Assembly (NCBI GenBank): GCA_965116945.1
Contig: OZ220734.1
Span: forward strand, 124,001 to 188,000
Length of the DNA: 64,000 nt
From: Plut-88900 sp965116945
GTDB taxonomy: Bacteria; Chloroflexota; Dehalococcoidia; Plut-88900
Direction: 5' to 3'
The position numbers and the translations under genes were made by a program. The stretch's first letter is position 1; each line of letters begins with the position of its first letter. The notes below the pieces were generated by a model. It saw only the letters and a program-made list of their open reading frames with translations, ran no database searches and was not told the DNA's origin. Of the stretch, positions 25,265-32,985 are shown piece after piece.

Positions 25265-25909
25265 ATGAGTGTAGGCAAGATTAAGGGGTTGTACGTAATA
25301 CTTGATCCGAGCTTCCTGGACGGCGTGTCGGAGGTGGAGGCGGCGGCGTCAATTATCCGGGGGGGCGCCAAGATTATCCAGTGGCGAGACAAGGGTCGGG
25401 ACAAGGGGGAGCAGCTGCCCGTGGTCCGGGAGGTGAACCGGCTGTGCGCGGAAGCGGGGGTGGTATCGATAGTGAACGACCACGTTGACCTGGCGCTGGT
25501 TTCAGGGGCGTCGGGGGTGCACCTAGGGCAGAGGGACCTGCCGTTGGCGGAAGCTAGGAAGTTGATGCCAGAGACGACGGTGATAGGGGTTTCTACCGCA
25601 ACGGTTGAAGAGGCGCTACTGGCAGATAGGGAGGGTGCATCGTACATTGCAGTCGGGGCGATTTATCCAACGAGATCAAAAGCGGTGACCCGACCGGCGG
25701 GGCTTGGAACGCTGGAGGAAGTGGCGAAAGCGGTCTCGGTGCCGGTGGTGGCGATAGGAGGGATCGATGCGTGGAACGTCGGGCCGGTGATGGAAGCGGG
25801 TGCGGACTCCGCGTGTGTAATCAGCGCCGTCCTATCAGAGGTTGATCTGGAAGCTGCTGCCAGAGAATTAAGCACTGCAATAGATGTTTCAATGCGGAGG
25901 GCGGGATGA
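25265..25909 (+). CDS. thiE: Thiamine-phosphate synthase
   Basis: A 214-aa TIM-barrel enzyme that joins the pyrimidine and thiazole moieties into thiamine monophosphate, the substrate of ThiL. Seen: GLYVILDPSFL, IIRGGAKIIQWRDKGRDKGE, SIVNDHVDLALVSGASGVHL, GQRDLP, IGVSTATVEEA, YIAVGAIYPTRSKAV and VVAIGGIDAWNVGPVMEAGA. Product length is normal. The stop overlaps the next ATG by 4 bp. Confidence 0.93.
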   Translation: MSVGKIKGLYVILDPSFLDGVSEVEAAASIIRGGAKIIQWRDKGRDKGEQLPVVREVNRLCAEAGVVSIVNDHVDLALVSGASGVHLGQRDLPLAEARKLMPETTVIGVSTATVEEALLADREGASYIAVGAIYPTRSKAVTRPAGLGTLEEVAKAVSVPVVAIGGIDAWNVGPVMEAGADSACVISAVLSEVDLEAAARELSTAIDVSMRRAG

Positions 25910-26562
25910 TGGGAGAGGGGTCGGGGCCGGTGGGAAACCTGGACGCGATAATCGAAAAGGTGAGGGCACAGCTAGCGGAGAAGCATGGGGCGAGGGAGGA
26001 GGGGCTGCGGTTGTCCAGAGATGCGATCCGGCACTGCGCCAATTCGATTCGGGCGACCCACAGGGGGGAATTCGACGAGGCGGCGAACCTCCTTAGTGAG
26101 GCGCGTAGGCTGCTTGACGAGGCGGAGGGGTCGTTGTGTGAACATCCTTCTATGTTCCACGCTGGATTTCTCCACGATGCTCAGAAGGAATACGCTGAGG
26201 GTCAATTGACCCTGGCCCTTGCTGCCGAGCGTGCGTTGCCTGACCCGGACGAACTGAGGGTGGGGTATCCGGCTTTCCTGAACGGGATGGGGGAGGCGGT
26301 GGGGGAGATGCGTCGGCACATCCTGGATACGCTGCGCAAAGGGGACGTGGAGCAGTGCGAGCGTAAGCTGGAGTACATTGACGCGATCTATACTGCGTTG
26401 ACTACCATTGATTTTCCTGACGGCATCACTTCGGGGTTGCGGCGTACGACGGACATGGTGAGGGGGGTGGTGGAGCGCACTCGGGGGGACCTGACCGTGG
26501 CTTACCGTCAGCACCAGTTGGAGAGGTCTCTACAGGAACTGGAGGAGAGGCTGAAGGGGTAG
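25906..26562 (+). CDS. Translin-family protein (COG2178 type)
   Basis: A 218-aa, almost entirely helical protein whose pattern matches prokaryotic translin-like proteins: REEGLRLSRDAIRHCANSIR, EFDEAANLLSEARRLLDEAE, MFHAGFLHDAQKEYAEGQLT, YPAFLNGMGEAVGEMRRHIL, then RKLEYIDAIYTALTTIDFPD and LRRTTDMVRGVVERTRGDLT. Translins bind single-stranded RNA/DNA and in eukaryotes form an RNase with TRAX; the bacterial role is not established. Translationally coupled to thiE by an ATGATG overlap, which says nothing obvious about function. Confidence 0.82.
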   Translation: MMGEGSGPVGNLDAIIEKVRAQLAEKHGAREEGLRLSRDAIRHCANSIRATHRGEFDEAANLLSEARRLLDEAEGSLCEHPSMFHAGFLHDAQKEYAEGQLTLALAAERALPDPDELRVGYPAFLNGMGEAVGEMRRHILDTLRKGDVEQCERKLEYIDAIYTALTTIDFPDGITSGLRRTTDMVRGVVERTRGDLTVAYRQHQLERSLQELEERLKG

Positions 26563-26657
26563 CTCTCAGGTTGTGGGGGGTGGGGTCCGGTTGTTCTGGA
26601 AGTGGTGAGGATGTAAGACGCAGGTTGGACGAGGCCCTTATCTTTAGACTCTGCGGA

Positions 26658-26749
26658 ATACTGGAGATGTCCCGGGACCAGGGACATCCTCCACCGCCGC
26701 CCTTCACCTGGACAGTAAGGTCCGCACTTACGGGTGAGGCGTCCAGTAT
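26658..26749. ncRNA. Candidate three-way-junction RNA or DNA structure
   Basis: An outer stem ATACTGGA (26658-26665) with TCCAGTAT (26742-26749) encloses two further hairpins: GATGTCCC/GGGACATC (26666-26673, 26681-26688) and TCACC/GGTGA (26704-26708, 26733-26737) capped by GTAAG/CTTAC (26715-26719, 26727-26731). All stems are perfect. The strand is undetermined, and no known RNA family is recognised. Confidence 0.45.
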
Positions 26750-26981
26750 AGGGTCCCCTGGATTGGCTGGGCCGTGCAATCGCACGTCAGGCACGTTTCC
26801 AGGGTGTAGTCCCAGCGCAGGTGTTATGTAGTCCAAGTTTCGCCGGGTGTATCCGGGAGTACTGATCACCGTCGGCTCGATGGCGTAGTAGCGGATCGGG
26901 GGCCGGGCGGGCCTCGGCATCGGGCGAACCCGACCGGGTGATGTGCTCCAACAGGAGTCTTTAATGGAACTGGACTGTGCG

Positions 26982-27155
26982 GGGCGTCTTCCATCGCCTG
27001 GGGAACCAGGGAAGGGTCACGGGACCCTGTGGGATGAGGAGATGGCGACTTTCGCTTGAGCCGCGGGTCGCAAGACGACCGTTGGGATGGGCCAAGGCGT
27101 TGAGTCCTCGGGTGGGTTGGGTGGGCTTCCCCGGGTTCTGGGTTCCTCCTTAAGG
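26982..27155. repeat. Dispersed structured repeat, copy B
   Basis: Partner of copy A at 4294-4474 (see there). Here the variable hairpins read CCTGG/CCAGG (26997-27001, 27006-27010) and GGTCG/CGACC (27066-27070, 27076-27080); a further hairpin AGGGTC/GACCCT is perfect in this copy. The end carries the palindrome CCTCCTTAAGGAGG. It lies 3' of the carbonic-anhydrase-like gene on the minus strand and 3' of the translin gene on the plus strand. Confidence 0.6.
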
Positions 27156-27249
27156 AGGGTGGGATTTGGAGGTCAAGACCTGTAGGGAATGCAGTACGGG
27201 TGTTTCAATTAGGTCAAGGGGCAGATGTCCCACTATTGGGGGCAGGGAA

Positions 27250-27280
27250 CCCTCTCCCTTAGGGCCATTTAGGGAGAGGG
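27250..27280. repeat. Hairpin of the CCCTCTCCCT family
   Basis: CCCTCTCCCT (27250-27259) pairs exactly with AGGGAGAGGG (27271-27280). A similar element lies at 27906-27928 and a degenerate one near 4630-4655. It could terminate the minus-strand gene that ends at 27334. Confidence 0.5.
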
Positions 27281-27333
27281 GGAGAGATGACTGGTGATTT
27301 TGGTGATCAAGGAGGGGCGTTGTAGGACTTGGG

Positions 27334-27840
27334 TTACTGGCTGAGGCCGGACTTGTACCTGGGGATCATGGTGGTGTAGAGGCTGCTGGCCATCTTCAGG
27401 TGGTCAGCGAGATCCTGTTTGAGAGGTCTGACCTGGGCGGGAACACCGGCTACGAAGGAGTAGGGCGGGACACGGGTGCCTTCCTTGACGACGGCACCGG
27501 CGGCTACCAGGCAATACTCGGCGATTTCGGAGTCGGCGAGGAGGGTAGCGTTGATTCCGATGAGGGAATGGTGTCCGATCTTCCGGGCTTCAACCATGGC
27601 TCCGTGACCTATGGTGACATCCTCTCCGATATCGATGCCGCCAGTGTGTATTACTGCGTTATCCTGAACGTTGCTGCGGTCCCCGATGCGGGTAGTGCCT
27701 CCATCGGCGCGGATGACGGCGCCCGGAAGAATTATGCACTCCTCGCCGATTTCGATGTCTCCAATTAGGACGGCGTCCTGGTCTACGTAGGAGGAGGGGT
27801 GGATGCGGGGGGTCTTGCCCTCGAAGGTGCGGATGGACAT
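27334..27840 (-). CDS. Gamma-carbonic-anhydrase-like (YrdA/PaaY family) hexapeptide protein
   Basis: A 168-aa left-handed beta-helix protein with repeating hexapeptides (VLIGDIEIGEECIILPGAVI, then TRIGDRSNVQDNAVIHTGG). Zinc ligands of the gamma-CA family appear as His in NAVIHTGG, TIGHGAMVE and KIGHHSLIG. Family members hydrate CO2 or act as CoA-thioester or hexapeptide acyl enzymes; which applies here is not certain. ATG at 27840 has AAGAGGAACACATA in front. A short hairpin lies upstream at 27906-27928. Confidence 0.88.
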   Translation of the reverse strand: MSIRTFEGKTPRIHPSSYVDQDAVLIGDIEIGEECIILPGAVIRADGGTTRIGDRSNVQDNAVIHTGGIDIGEDVTIGHGAMVEARKIGHHSLIGINATLLADSEIAEYCLVAAGAVVKEGTRVPPYSFVAGVPAQVRPLKQDLADHLKMASSLYTTMIPRYKSGLSQ

Positions 27841-27905
27841 TATGTGTTCCTCTTAAGGAAAGATTTGCGAAGTTCCCATTGTGGTATGTATCACGCTCAC
27901 CCTAG

Positions 27906-27928
27906 CCCTTTCCCATTAAGGGAGAGGG
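27906..27928. repeat. Short hairpin related to 27250-27280
   Basis: CCCTTTCCC (27906-27914) pairs with GGGAGAGGG (27920-27928) with one G-T wobble. It lies between the divergent carbonic-anhydrase-like gene and trpS. Confidence 0.4.
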
Positions 27929-28085
27929 GACAGTACATCCCCGGCCTCACCGCGCAGTGATCGAATAACCCTCTATACCGTACGCTCTGGAATGTAATTG
28001 AGACCTAAGGGTGAGCATGTGAAATTTACCACAGGTGTGCTAAACTGCAACCGCTTTTGACCTCCTGAGAAGACGAACGGAATAG

Positions 28086-29084
28086 ATGCAAAACGGCAAA
28101 AAAGGCAGGGTATTTTCCGGGGCTCGACCGACGGGACGGCAGCACTTGGGGAACTATCTCGGGGCAATACAGAATTACGTTGCTCTGCAGGATGACTACG
28201 ATTGCATCTACTGTGCGGTCGACATCCATGCCCTGACAACGTTAGAGAACACGGGGCAACTCCAGGATAATATCAAGGAGATGCTTCTGGACTGGCTGGC
28301 CGCGGGGCTGGACCCGGAGAAGTCGATTCTGTTCGTTCAGTCACATGTGCCGGAAGTGATGACCCTGCACACCCTGTTGAGCATGGTCACTCCGCACGGG
28401 TGGCTGACCCGGGTCCCTACGTTCAAGGATATGGCCCGGCACCACCCGGACAACATCAACTACGGGCTGGTCGGGTACCCGGTGCTGATGACTGCCGACA
28501 TAGTGATTTACAAGGCCGACACCGTTCCTGTGGGCGAGGACCAGGTGGCGCACCTGGAGTTGGCGAGGGAGATAGTGCGCCGGTTTAACCATATTTTCGG
28601 GCCGACGTTTCCTGAGCCGCAGGGGAAGTTCACAGAGGCGGCGCTGATTGTCGGGTTGGACGGCAGCAACAAGATGAGCAAGAGTCTCGACAATCACGTC
28701 GAGCTTGCTGCGACACCCGAGGAGACTCGGAAGAGGGTGATGGGGGCGGTTACGGACCCTCAGCGACAGCGGAAGTCGGACCCCGGGCGGCCGGAAGTTT
28801 GCAACGTATTTTCGCTGCACAAGCAATTCAATCCTGACGAGATAGAGGACATTGCTGACCAGTGTCGGGGAGCGACTCGGGGTTGCGTGGACTGCAAGAA
28901 GATGCTGGCAGATGGGATCAACGACTCGCTGGAAGGGTTCCGGGAGCGGAGGCGACAACTGGCGGAGAAGCCCGAATACCTGCGGGAAGTCGTGGATGAT
29001 GGGGCCAGGAGGGCGAGCGTGATTGCCCGGGCGACGATTGAAGAAGTGCAGGAGAGGATGGGGTTGAAGGCCGGGGCCTGGTGA
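28086..29084 (+). CDS. trpS: Tryptophanyl-tRNA synthetase
   Basis: A 332-aa class I synthetase. The HIGH-type signature is in GARPTGRQHLGNYLGAI, the second signature is GSNKMSKSLDNHV, and GYPVLMTADIVIYKADTVPV with GEDQVAHLELAREI lines the Trp/ATP pocket. An insertion GVDCKK with the nearby CRGATRGC provides a cysteine cluster near residue 260. Length is normal. The TGA overlaps the GTG start of the next gene by 4 bp. Confidence 0.95.
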   Translation: MQNGKKGRVFSGARPTGRQHLGNYLGAIQNYVALQDDYDCIYCAVDIHALTTLENTGQLQDNIKEMLLDWLAAGLDPEKSILFVQSHVPEVMTLHTLLSMVTPHGWLTRVPTFKDMARHHPDNINYGLVGYPVLMTADIVIYKADTVPVGEDQVAHLELAREIVRRFNHIFGPTFPEPQGKFTEAALIVGLDGSNKMSKSLDNHVELAATPEETRKRVMGAVTDPQRQRKSDPGRPEVCNVFSLHKQFNPDEIEDIADQCRGATRGCVDCKKMLADGINDSLEGFRERRRQLAEKPEYLREVVDDGARRASVIARATIEEVQERMGLKAGAW

Positions 29085-29902
29085 CGAATATCCCGCTGTC
29101 AGTGACGAGAAAACCTGCCGTGCAGGTAGCCCGGGAAGCCGTGGCATTAGCCAGTCGGACGTTGGTGAGGGGATTTCGGAGGCAGAAAGAGGTCCACTTC
29201 AAGGGTCGGGGGAACGTGGTGACGGATGCGGACTACCGTGCCGAGGCTCGAATCTTGCAACATTTGCAGCAAGAATTCCCCGAATTTTCCATTCTTTCCG
29301 AAGAAAAGGGAGCGGTGGAAGGAAGCAGAGAGTGGATGTGGATAGTGGACCCGTTGGACGGGAGTCGTAATTTCTCCTCGGAGAACCCGCACTTTGCGAT
29401 CAATTTGGGCCTAGCCTACAAGGGTGAAATGGAGTTGGCCTTCACCTACGATCCGCTGAGAAAAGAGATGTTTCATGCGAGCAAGGGCGAGGGGGCTTTC
29501 CTAAATGACAGGCCGATCCGTGTATCATTGCAGGAGACTATTGCGGCGTCGGTGCTATCTACTGACATGGGGTACGACGAGGAGATGGCGCGTCGGGCAG
29601 TGTTGATGCTGGCTGACATGTGGCCCGGTATGCAAACGATACGGATCATGGGGTCGGCGGCGCTGGGGCTGGCGTGGGCGGCGTGCGGTCGGGTGGATAT
29701 GTATTTTCATCACGCACTGGCCCCGTGGGACGTGATGTGCGGTCTGCTGCTGGTGGAGGAGGCGGGAGGGGTGATTACAACGGGGTCAGGAAAGCCGGCG
29801 GATTTCAATACGCCAAGCGTCATCGCCACCAATGCTGCCATCCATGCGGAGTTCATGGAGAGGACTGAGGGGTCGGGGTGGCGGGAGCACATGACGGGGT
29901 AG
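29081..29902 (+). CDS. Inositol monophosphatase family protein
   Basis: A 273-aa Mg-dependent phosphatase: FKGRGNVVTDADYRAEARIL, FSILSEEKG, WIVDPLDGSRNFSSENPHFA and the late motif HHALAPWDVMCGLLLVEEAG give the complete set of metal ligands (Glu, Asp, Asp, Asp). It may act on inositol-1-phosphate, 3'-phosphoadenosine phosphate or a sugar phosphate. Start GTG at 29081 overlaps the trpS stop (GTGA), so the two genes are translationally coupled. Confidence 0.9.
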   Translation: MTNIPLSVTRKPAVQVAREAVALASRTLVRGFRRQKEVHFKGRGNVVTDADYRAEARILQHLQQEFPEFSILSEEKGAVEGSREWMWIVDPLDGSRNFSSENPHFAINLGLAYKGEMELAFTYDPLRKEMFHASKGEGAFLNDRPIRVSLQETIAASVLSTDMGYDEEMARRAVLMLADMWPGMQTIRIMGSAALGLAWAACGRVDMYFHHALAPWDVMCGLLLVEEAGGVITTGSGKPADFNTPSVIATNAAIHAEFMERTEGSGWREHMTG

Positions 29903-29952
29903 TTGGGGGTTGGGTTGTGTGTGGGGAGGGGTGGGGATACTATCGGACTGAC

Positions 29953-30663
29953 TTGTTTAGGAACTCAAAGAGGTCGGGGGCGCTTGTTCTGGCGGCACTA
30001 TTGCTGACACTGGCCTTTAGCTGCGCACACAACCCTTCAAACTCGTCCTTACCGGAACCGACTCCGACTGCCACTGCGTCTATAGTCACCCCGGCGCCTA
30101 AACCAACGAAGATACCCACTCCCACTCAGGCTCCAACCCCTCGACCCACGATCCTTCCTGATCCGACGTCCACACCAGTACCATCAACTACTCCGACTCC
30201 CCAACCAACTCCAACGCCCGTACTTACGGCTACGGTAGCACCAACTGCAACGCCGGTTTACACCGAGCCTACAGTGATCATCGGGGGGGCTGCATTTCCG
30301 GTAGAGGTGGCGGTCACGCCAGAGCAGCGCAGGCAAGGACTTTCGGGCAGGGAGTCGCTGGGGGCGGGGAGAGGGATGTTGTTTGTCTACGAGTCGCCGA
30401 GGCCGCTGCAGTTCTGGATGGTGAGGATGCAGTTTCCGCTGGACTTCGTGTGGATTAGTGGTGACTGCACGGTGGGGGAGATCTCGCGTGACATCCCCCC
30501 ACCTCCACAAAACGCTGAAGATGATGATATTGCGCGGGTAAGTCCTTCCGGTGAGATGCAGTTCGTGCTGGAGATTAATGCGGGGGAGGCGGAGGGGTTG
30601 GGGGTTAAAGTCGGGGATAGGGTGGTCTTTGGGGGGTCGATAGAGGGGAGGTTTGAGTGCTAG
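29953..30663 (+). CDS. DUF192 lipoprotein with Pro/Thr linker
   Basis: About 236 aa from the TTG at 29953: a signal sequence (SGALVLAALLLTLAFSC) with a Cys lipobox, a 75-residue linker rich in PTPTP, and a C-terminal DUF192 domain (FPVEVAVTPEQRRQGLSGRE, MLFVYESPRPLQFWMVRMQF, PLDFVWISGDCTVGEI, INAGEAEGLGVKVGD). DUF192 is a compact beta-barrel of unknown function, usually exported. The true start is uncertain: the frame is open from 29878, overlapping the phosphatase gene, but a signal peptide is reached only near the TTG. Confidence 0.78.
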   Translation: MFRNSKRSGALVLAALLLTLAFSCAHNPSNSSLPEPTPTATASIVTPAPKPTKIPTPTQAPTPRPTILPDPTSTPVPSTTPTPQPTPTPVLTATVAPTATPVYTEPTVIIGGAAFPVEVAVTPEQRRQGLSGRESLGAGRGMLFVYESPRPLQFWMVRMQFPLDFVWISGDCTVGEISRDIPPPPQNAEDDDIARVSPSGEMQFVLEINAGEAEGLGVKVGDRVVFGGSIEGRFEC

Positions 30664-30810
30664 GGGCACTACTGCTGCGTGTTGCCAAAGGTGAAAGGGC
30701 TACGTTACGATAATTCGCGCCATTGGGGGAGGGGCTACTACTTTCTATTCCGAACCCCTGAGCGCATTTCCGGGCATGGCGAAGCCTGTCCGCACAAGTT
30801 GAGGTAGTAA

Positions 30811-32259
30811 ATGGGACTACGTACAGGCGAGGAATACAGGGAGTCTTTGAGGGACGGTCGGGAGGTGTATTACGACGGGGAGCTGGTAAAGGACATCACC
30901 AAGCACCCGGCGTTCGAGCCCATCATCAGGGTCAGGTCTCGTATGTACGACATGCAGAACGAGGCTGAGTTCCAGGACGCGACGACCTTCGATTTCAATG
31001 GTGAGCCGGCTGCCCGTTCACTCAAGCCGCCCACTTCCGTAGAAGACTTGATGGCCCAGAGGCGGTACGTAGAGACGGTGCTGACTGAGATTGGGGGTAT
31101 TGTGGAGAGGGTGGGGGATGACACTGCCGGTGAGTTGTGGTCGATGTACGACGCACGGGAGACACTTCGCTCATTCAACCCCATGTTTGCAGAGAACGTG
31201 GAACGGCACGTGAACCGGCTGCAGGAGCAGGACATTTTCCACGTAAGCGGCAACACGGACCCCAAGGGAGACAGGAGTCGGCCGCCGCAGGAGCAGGACC
31301 CTGACATGCTGCTGCACGTTGTGGATGAGAACGATAAGGGGATCATTGTCAGGGGAGCGAAGTACGAGACCGCGGCGTGCTACGCGAACCAAGGGTTTGT
31401 TAAGCCGACAATAGCGCAGTGGGATGAGGCGCTAAAGGACTACGCAATCGGGTTTATAACGGACATGAATGCGCCGGGTCTGAAGCTGATCTGCCGGACG
31501 GGGATCGGGGTGGGGAAGGACCCGAAGGACTACCCGATAGCGACGAAGTTCGATGAGATTGATACTCTCCTGATCTTCGACAACGTGCTGGTGCCGTGGG
31601 AGAACGTGCTTTTCTGTCGGGAGCCTAAGGCGGCAGGGTATATACGGGGAACGCTACACCGTTACGTGGTGTTTCCATTCGTGTTGAGGACGCTGTTCAG
31701 GGCGGACTACCTGCTGGGGACGGCTTTCCTGAACATCGAGCAGACCGGCCTGCAGAACGTGCCGCAGGTGCGGGAAAAGCTGACGCAGCTGATGTGCTAC
31801 CGGGAGACGATAAACGCTCACCTCCATGCTGCGGTGCACTGCGCCGAACCCAGCCCCGGGGGCCTGATGATGCCCAACCAGACCATCATCTATGCGGGTC
31901 GCATTTACGGGTCCAGCAATCTGCCGGCGATGATCGGGATTGTGCGTGAGCTGGCCGGAGGGCAGCTGGAGTTAACACCGGATACCGCTGCGTGGAAGAA
32001 CCCGGAAGTGAAGAAATACCTGGAGAAGTACTACGCGGTGAGGGACTGGGGGATGGAGGACAGGATAAAGCTGCTCCACTTCACTCGGGACCTGGTGGAC
32101 TCTTCCATGGCTGGGCACAAGCTGGCTTTCCAGCTGTTTGCACAGAGTCCGCCCTACGCAAACATGCTTGCACTGTACTTCAACTTTGATCCCACGCCGA
32201 TGAAAAAGCTGGTCAGGAAGGCTGCCGACCTGTCCGAAGAGGTGATGAAGGAGCGTTAG
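30811..32259 (+). CDS. 4-hydroxyphenylacetate 3-monooxygenase (HpaB) family oxygenase
   Basis: A 482-aa FAD-dependent oxygenase of the HpaB family. Typical segments: RTGEEYRESLRDGREVYYDG at the N-terminus, SRPPQEQDPDMLLHVVDEND, GIIVRGAKYETAACYANQGF, DNVLVPWENVLFCREP and IYAGRIYGSSNLPAMIGIVR, LAGGQLELTPD. Relatives hydroxylate phenols, or in anaerobes dehydrate 4-hydroxybutyryl-CoA; the [4Fe-4S] cysteines of the dehydratase are not evident, favouring an oxygenase. It needs a flavin reductase, not seen here. It heads a co-directional group with DUF1028 and M20 genes. ATG has GAGGTAGTAA in front. Confidence 0.86.
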   Translation: MGLRTGEEYRESLRDGREVYYDGELVKDITKHPAFEPIIRVRSRMYDMQNEAEFQDATTFDFNGEPAARSLKPPTSVEDLMAQRRYVETVLTEIGGIVERVGDDTAGELWSMYDARETLRSFNPMFAENVERHVNRLQEQDIFHVSGNTDPKGDRSRPPQEQDPDMLLHVVDENDKGIIVRGAKYETAACYANQGFVKPTIAQWDEALKDYAIGFITDMNAPGLKLICRTGIGVGKDPKDYPIATKFDEIDTLLIFDNVLVPWENVLFCREPKAAGYIRGTLHRYVVFPFVLRTLFRADYLLGTAFLNIEQTGLQNVPQVREKLTQLMCYRETINAHLHAAVHCAEPSPGGLMMPNQTIIYAGRIYGSSNLPAMIGIVRELAGGQLELTPDTAAWKNPEVKKYLEKYYAVRDWGMEDRIKLLHFTRDLVDSSMAGHKLAFQLFAQSPPYANMLALYFNFDPTPMKKLVRKAADLSEEVMKER

Positions 32260-32292
32260 GCGAGAGCCTAGTAGCGCTTAAAGGAGAAAACT

Positions 32293-32964
32293 ATGACATT
32301 TTCGCTGGTTGGACACTGCAGCAGGACGGGGATGGTGGGTATGGCGGTATCGACGAGCAGCATATGTGTCGGGGCGCGGTGCGTTTGGGTCGAGACAGGA
32401 GTCGGGGCAGTGGCATCTCAGAACCTGACCGATCCTCGGCTGGGAAAGCTGGGCCTGGACTTGCTGCGCCAGGGGTATTCAGCGAATGCGGTGGTAGTTG
32501 AACTGGTCAAGGCAGGAGCATATCCCGAGTACCGGCAGATTGGGGTGGTGGACAGGGTGGGGGGGACAGCGGCGCATACGGGGAGTCGGGTGTACCTGGA
32601 GAACAACGAGTACCTTGGCGACAACGTGGTTGCGGTCGGGAACCTGCTCTTCTCGGAACAGGTGGCTGTGGCGATTGGTAAAGGGTTTGAGGAAGACCCG
32701 GACCTGCATATTGCGGAGCGGTTGGTGAGGGGGCTGGAGGCCGGTAAGGCGGCGGGTGGGGAGGTGGGGAAGAACGAACACTCAGCGGCGCTGGTGGTGC
32801 ATGATCGGTATCCTTTCCCGATCATTGATCTGCGGGTGGACTGGCATGATGCTCCAATCTCAGAGCTACGTCGGCTCTGGGACATGTATGAGCCGCAGAT
32901 GAACGATTTCATGGACAGGGCGATTCGCCCAGACCTCGCTGCACCGCATCTCACGGGTCCATAG
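32293..32964 (+). CDS. DUF1028 Ntn-hydrolase-like protein
   Basis: A 223-aa DUF1028 protein. It begins MTFSLVGHCSRTGMVGMAVS, followed by TGVGAVASQNLTDPRLGKLG, LDLLRQGYSANAVVVELV, NNEYLGDNVVAVGNLL and VGKNEHSAALVVHDRYPFPI. The fold is related to N-terminal nucleophile hydrolases, although no N-terminal Thr/Ser is exposed without processing. It lies 33 bp after the HpaB-type gene with its own ribosome site (AAGGAGAAAACT), and such genes often sit in amino-acid or heterocycle catabolic clusters. Confidence 0.88.
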   Translation: MTFSLVGHCSRTGMVGMAVSTSSICVGARCVWVETGVGAVASQNLTDPRLGKLGLDLLRQGYSANAVVVELVKAGAYPEYRQIGVVDRVGGTAAHTGSRVYLENNEYLGDNVVAVGNLLFSEQVAVAIGKGFEEDPDLHIAERLVRGLEAGKAAGGEVGKNEHSAALVVHDRYPFPIIDLRVDWHDAPISELRRLWDMYEPQMNDFMDRAIRPDLAAPHLTGP

Positions 32965-32985
32965 GCTTCGTCGGAGGATTCTCCA

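Larger units (their letters stand above)
26563..27333. other. Gene-free region of 0.77 kb with structured elements
   Basis: No convincing gene. It contains a branched inverted-repeat structure (26658-26749), copy B of the dispersed repeat (26982-27155) and a hairpin with CCCTCTCCCT/AGGGAGAGGG arms (27250-27280). Together with 3751-4897 it is one of only two large non-coding stretches in the core part of the window, and both have the same kinds of content. Confidence 0.6.

Noticed and set aside
26563..27333. RNase P RNA, tmRNA or SRP RNA in the repeat-rich gaps
   Set aside because: None of the conserved sequences of these RNAs that I know was found in either gap on either strand.
29878..29952. 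Longer start for the DUF192 lipoprotein
   Set aside because: The extra 25 residues would precede the signal peptide and overlap the upstream gene; they do not look like an exported N-terminus.
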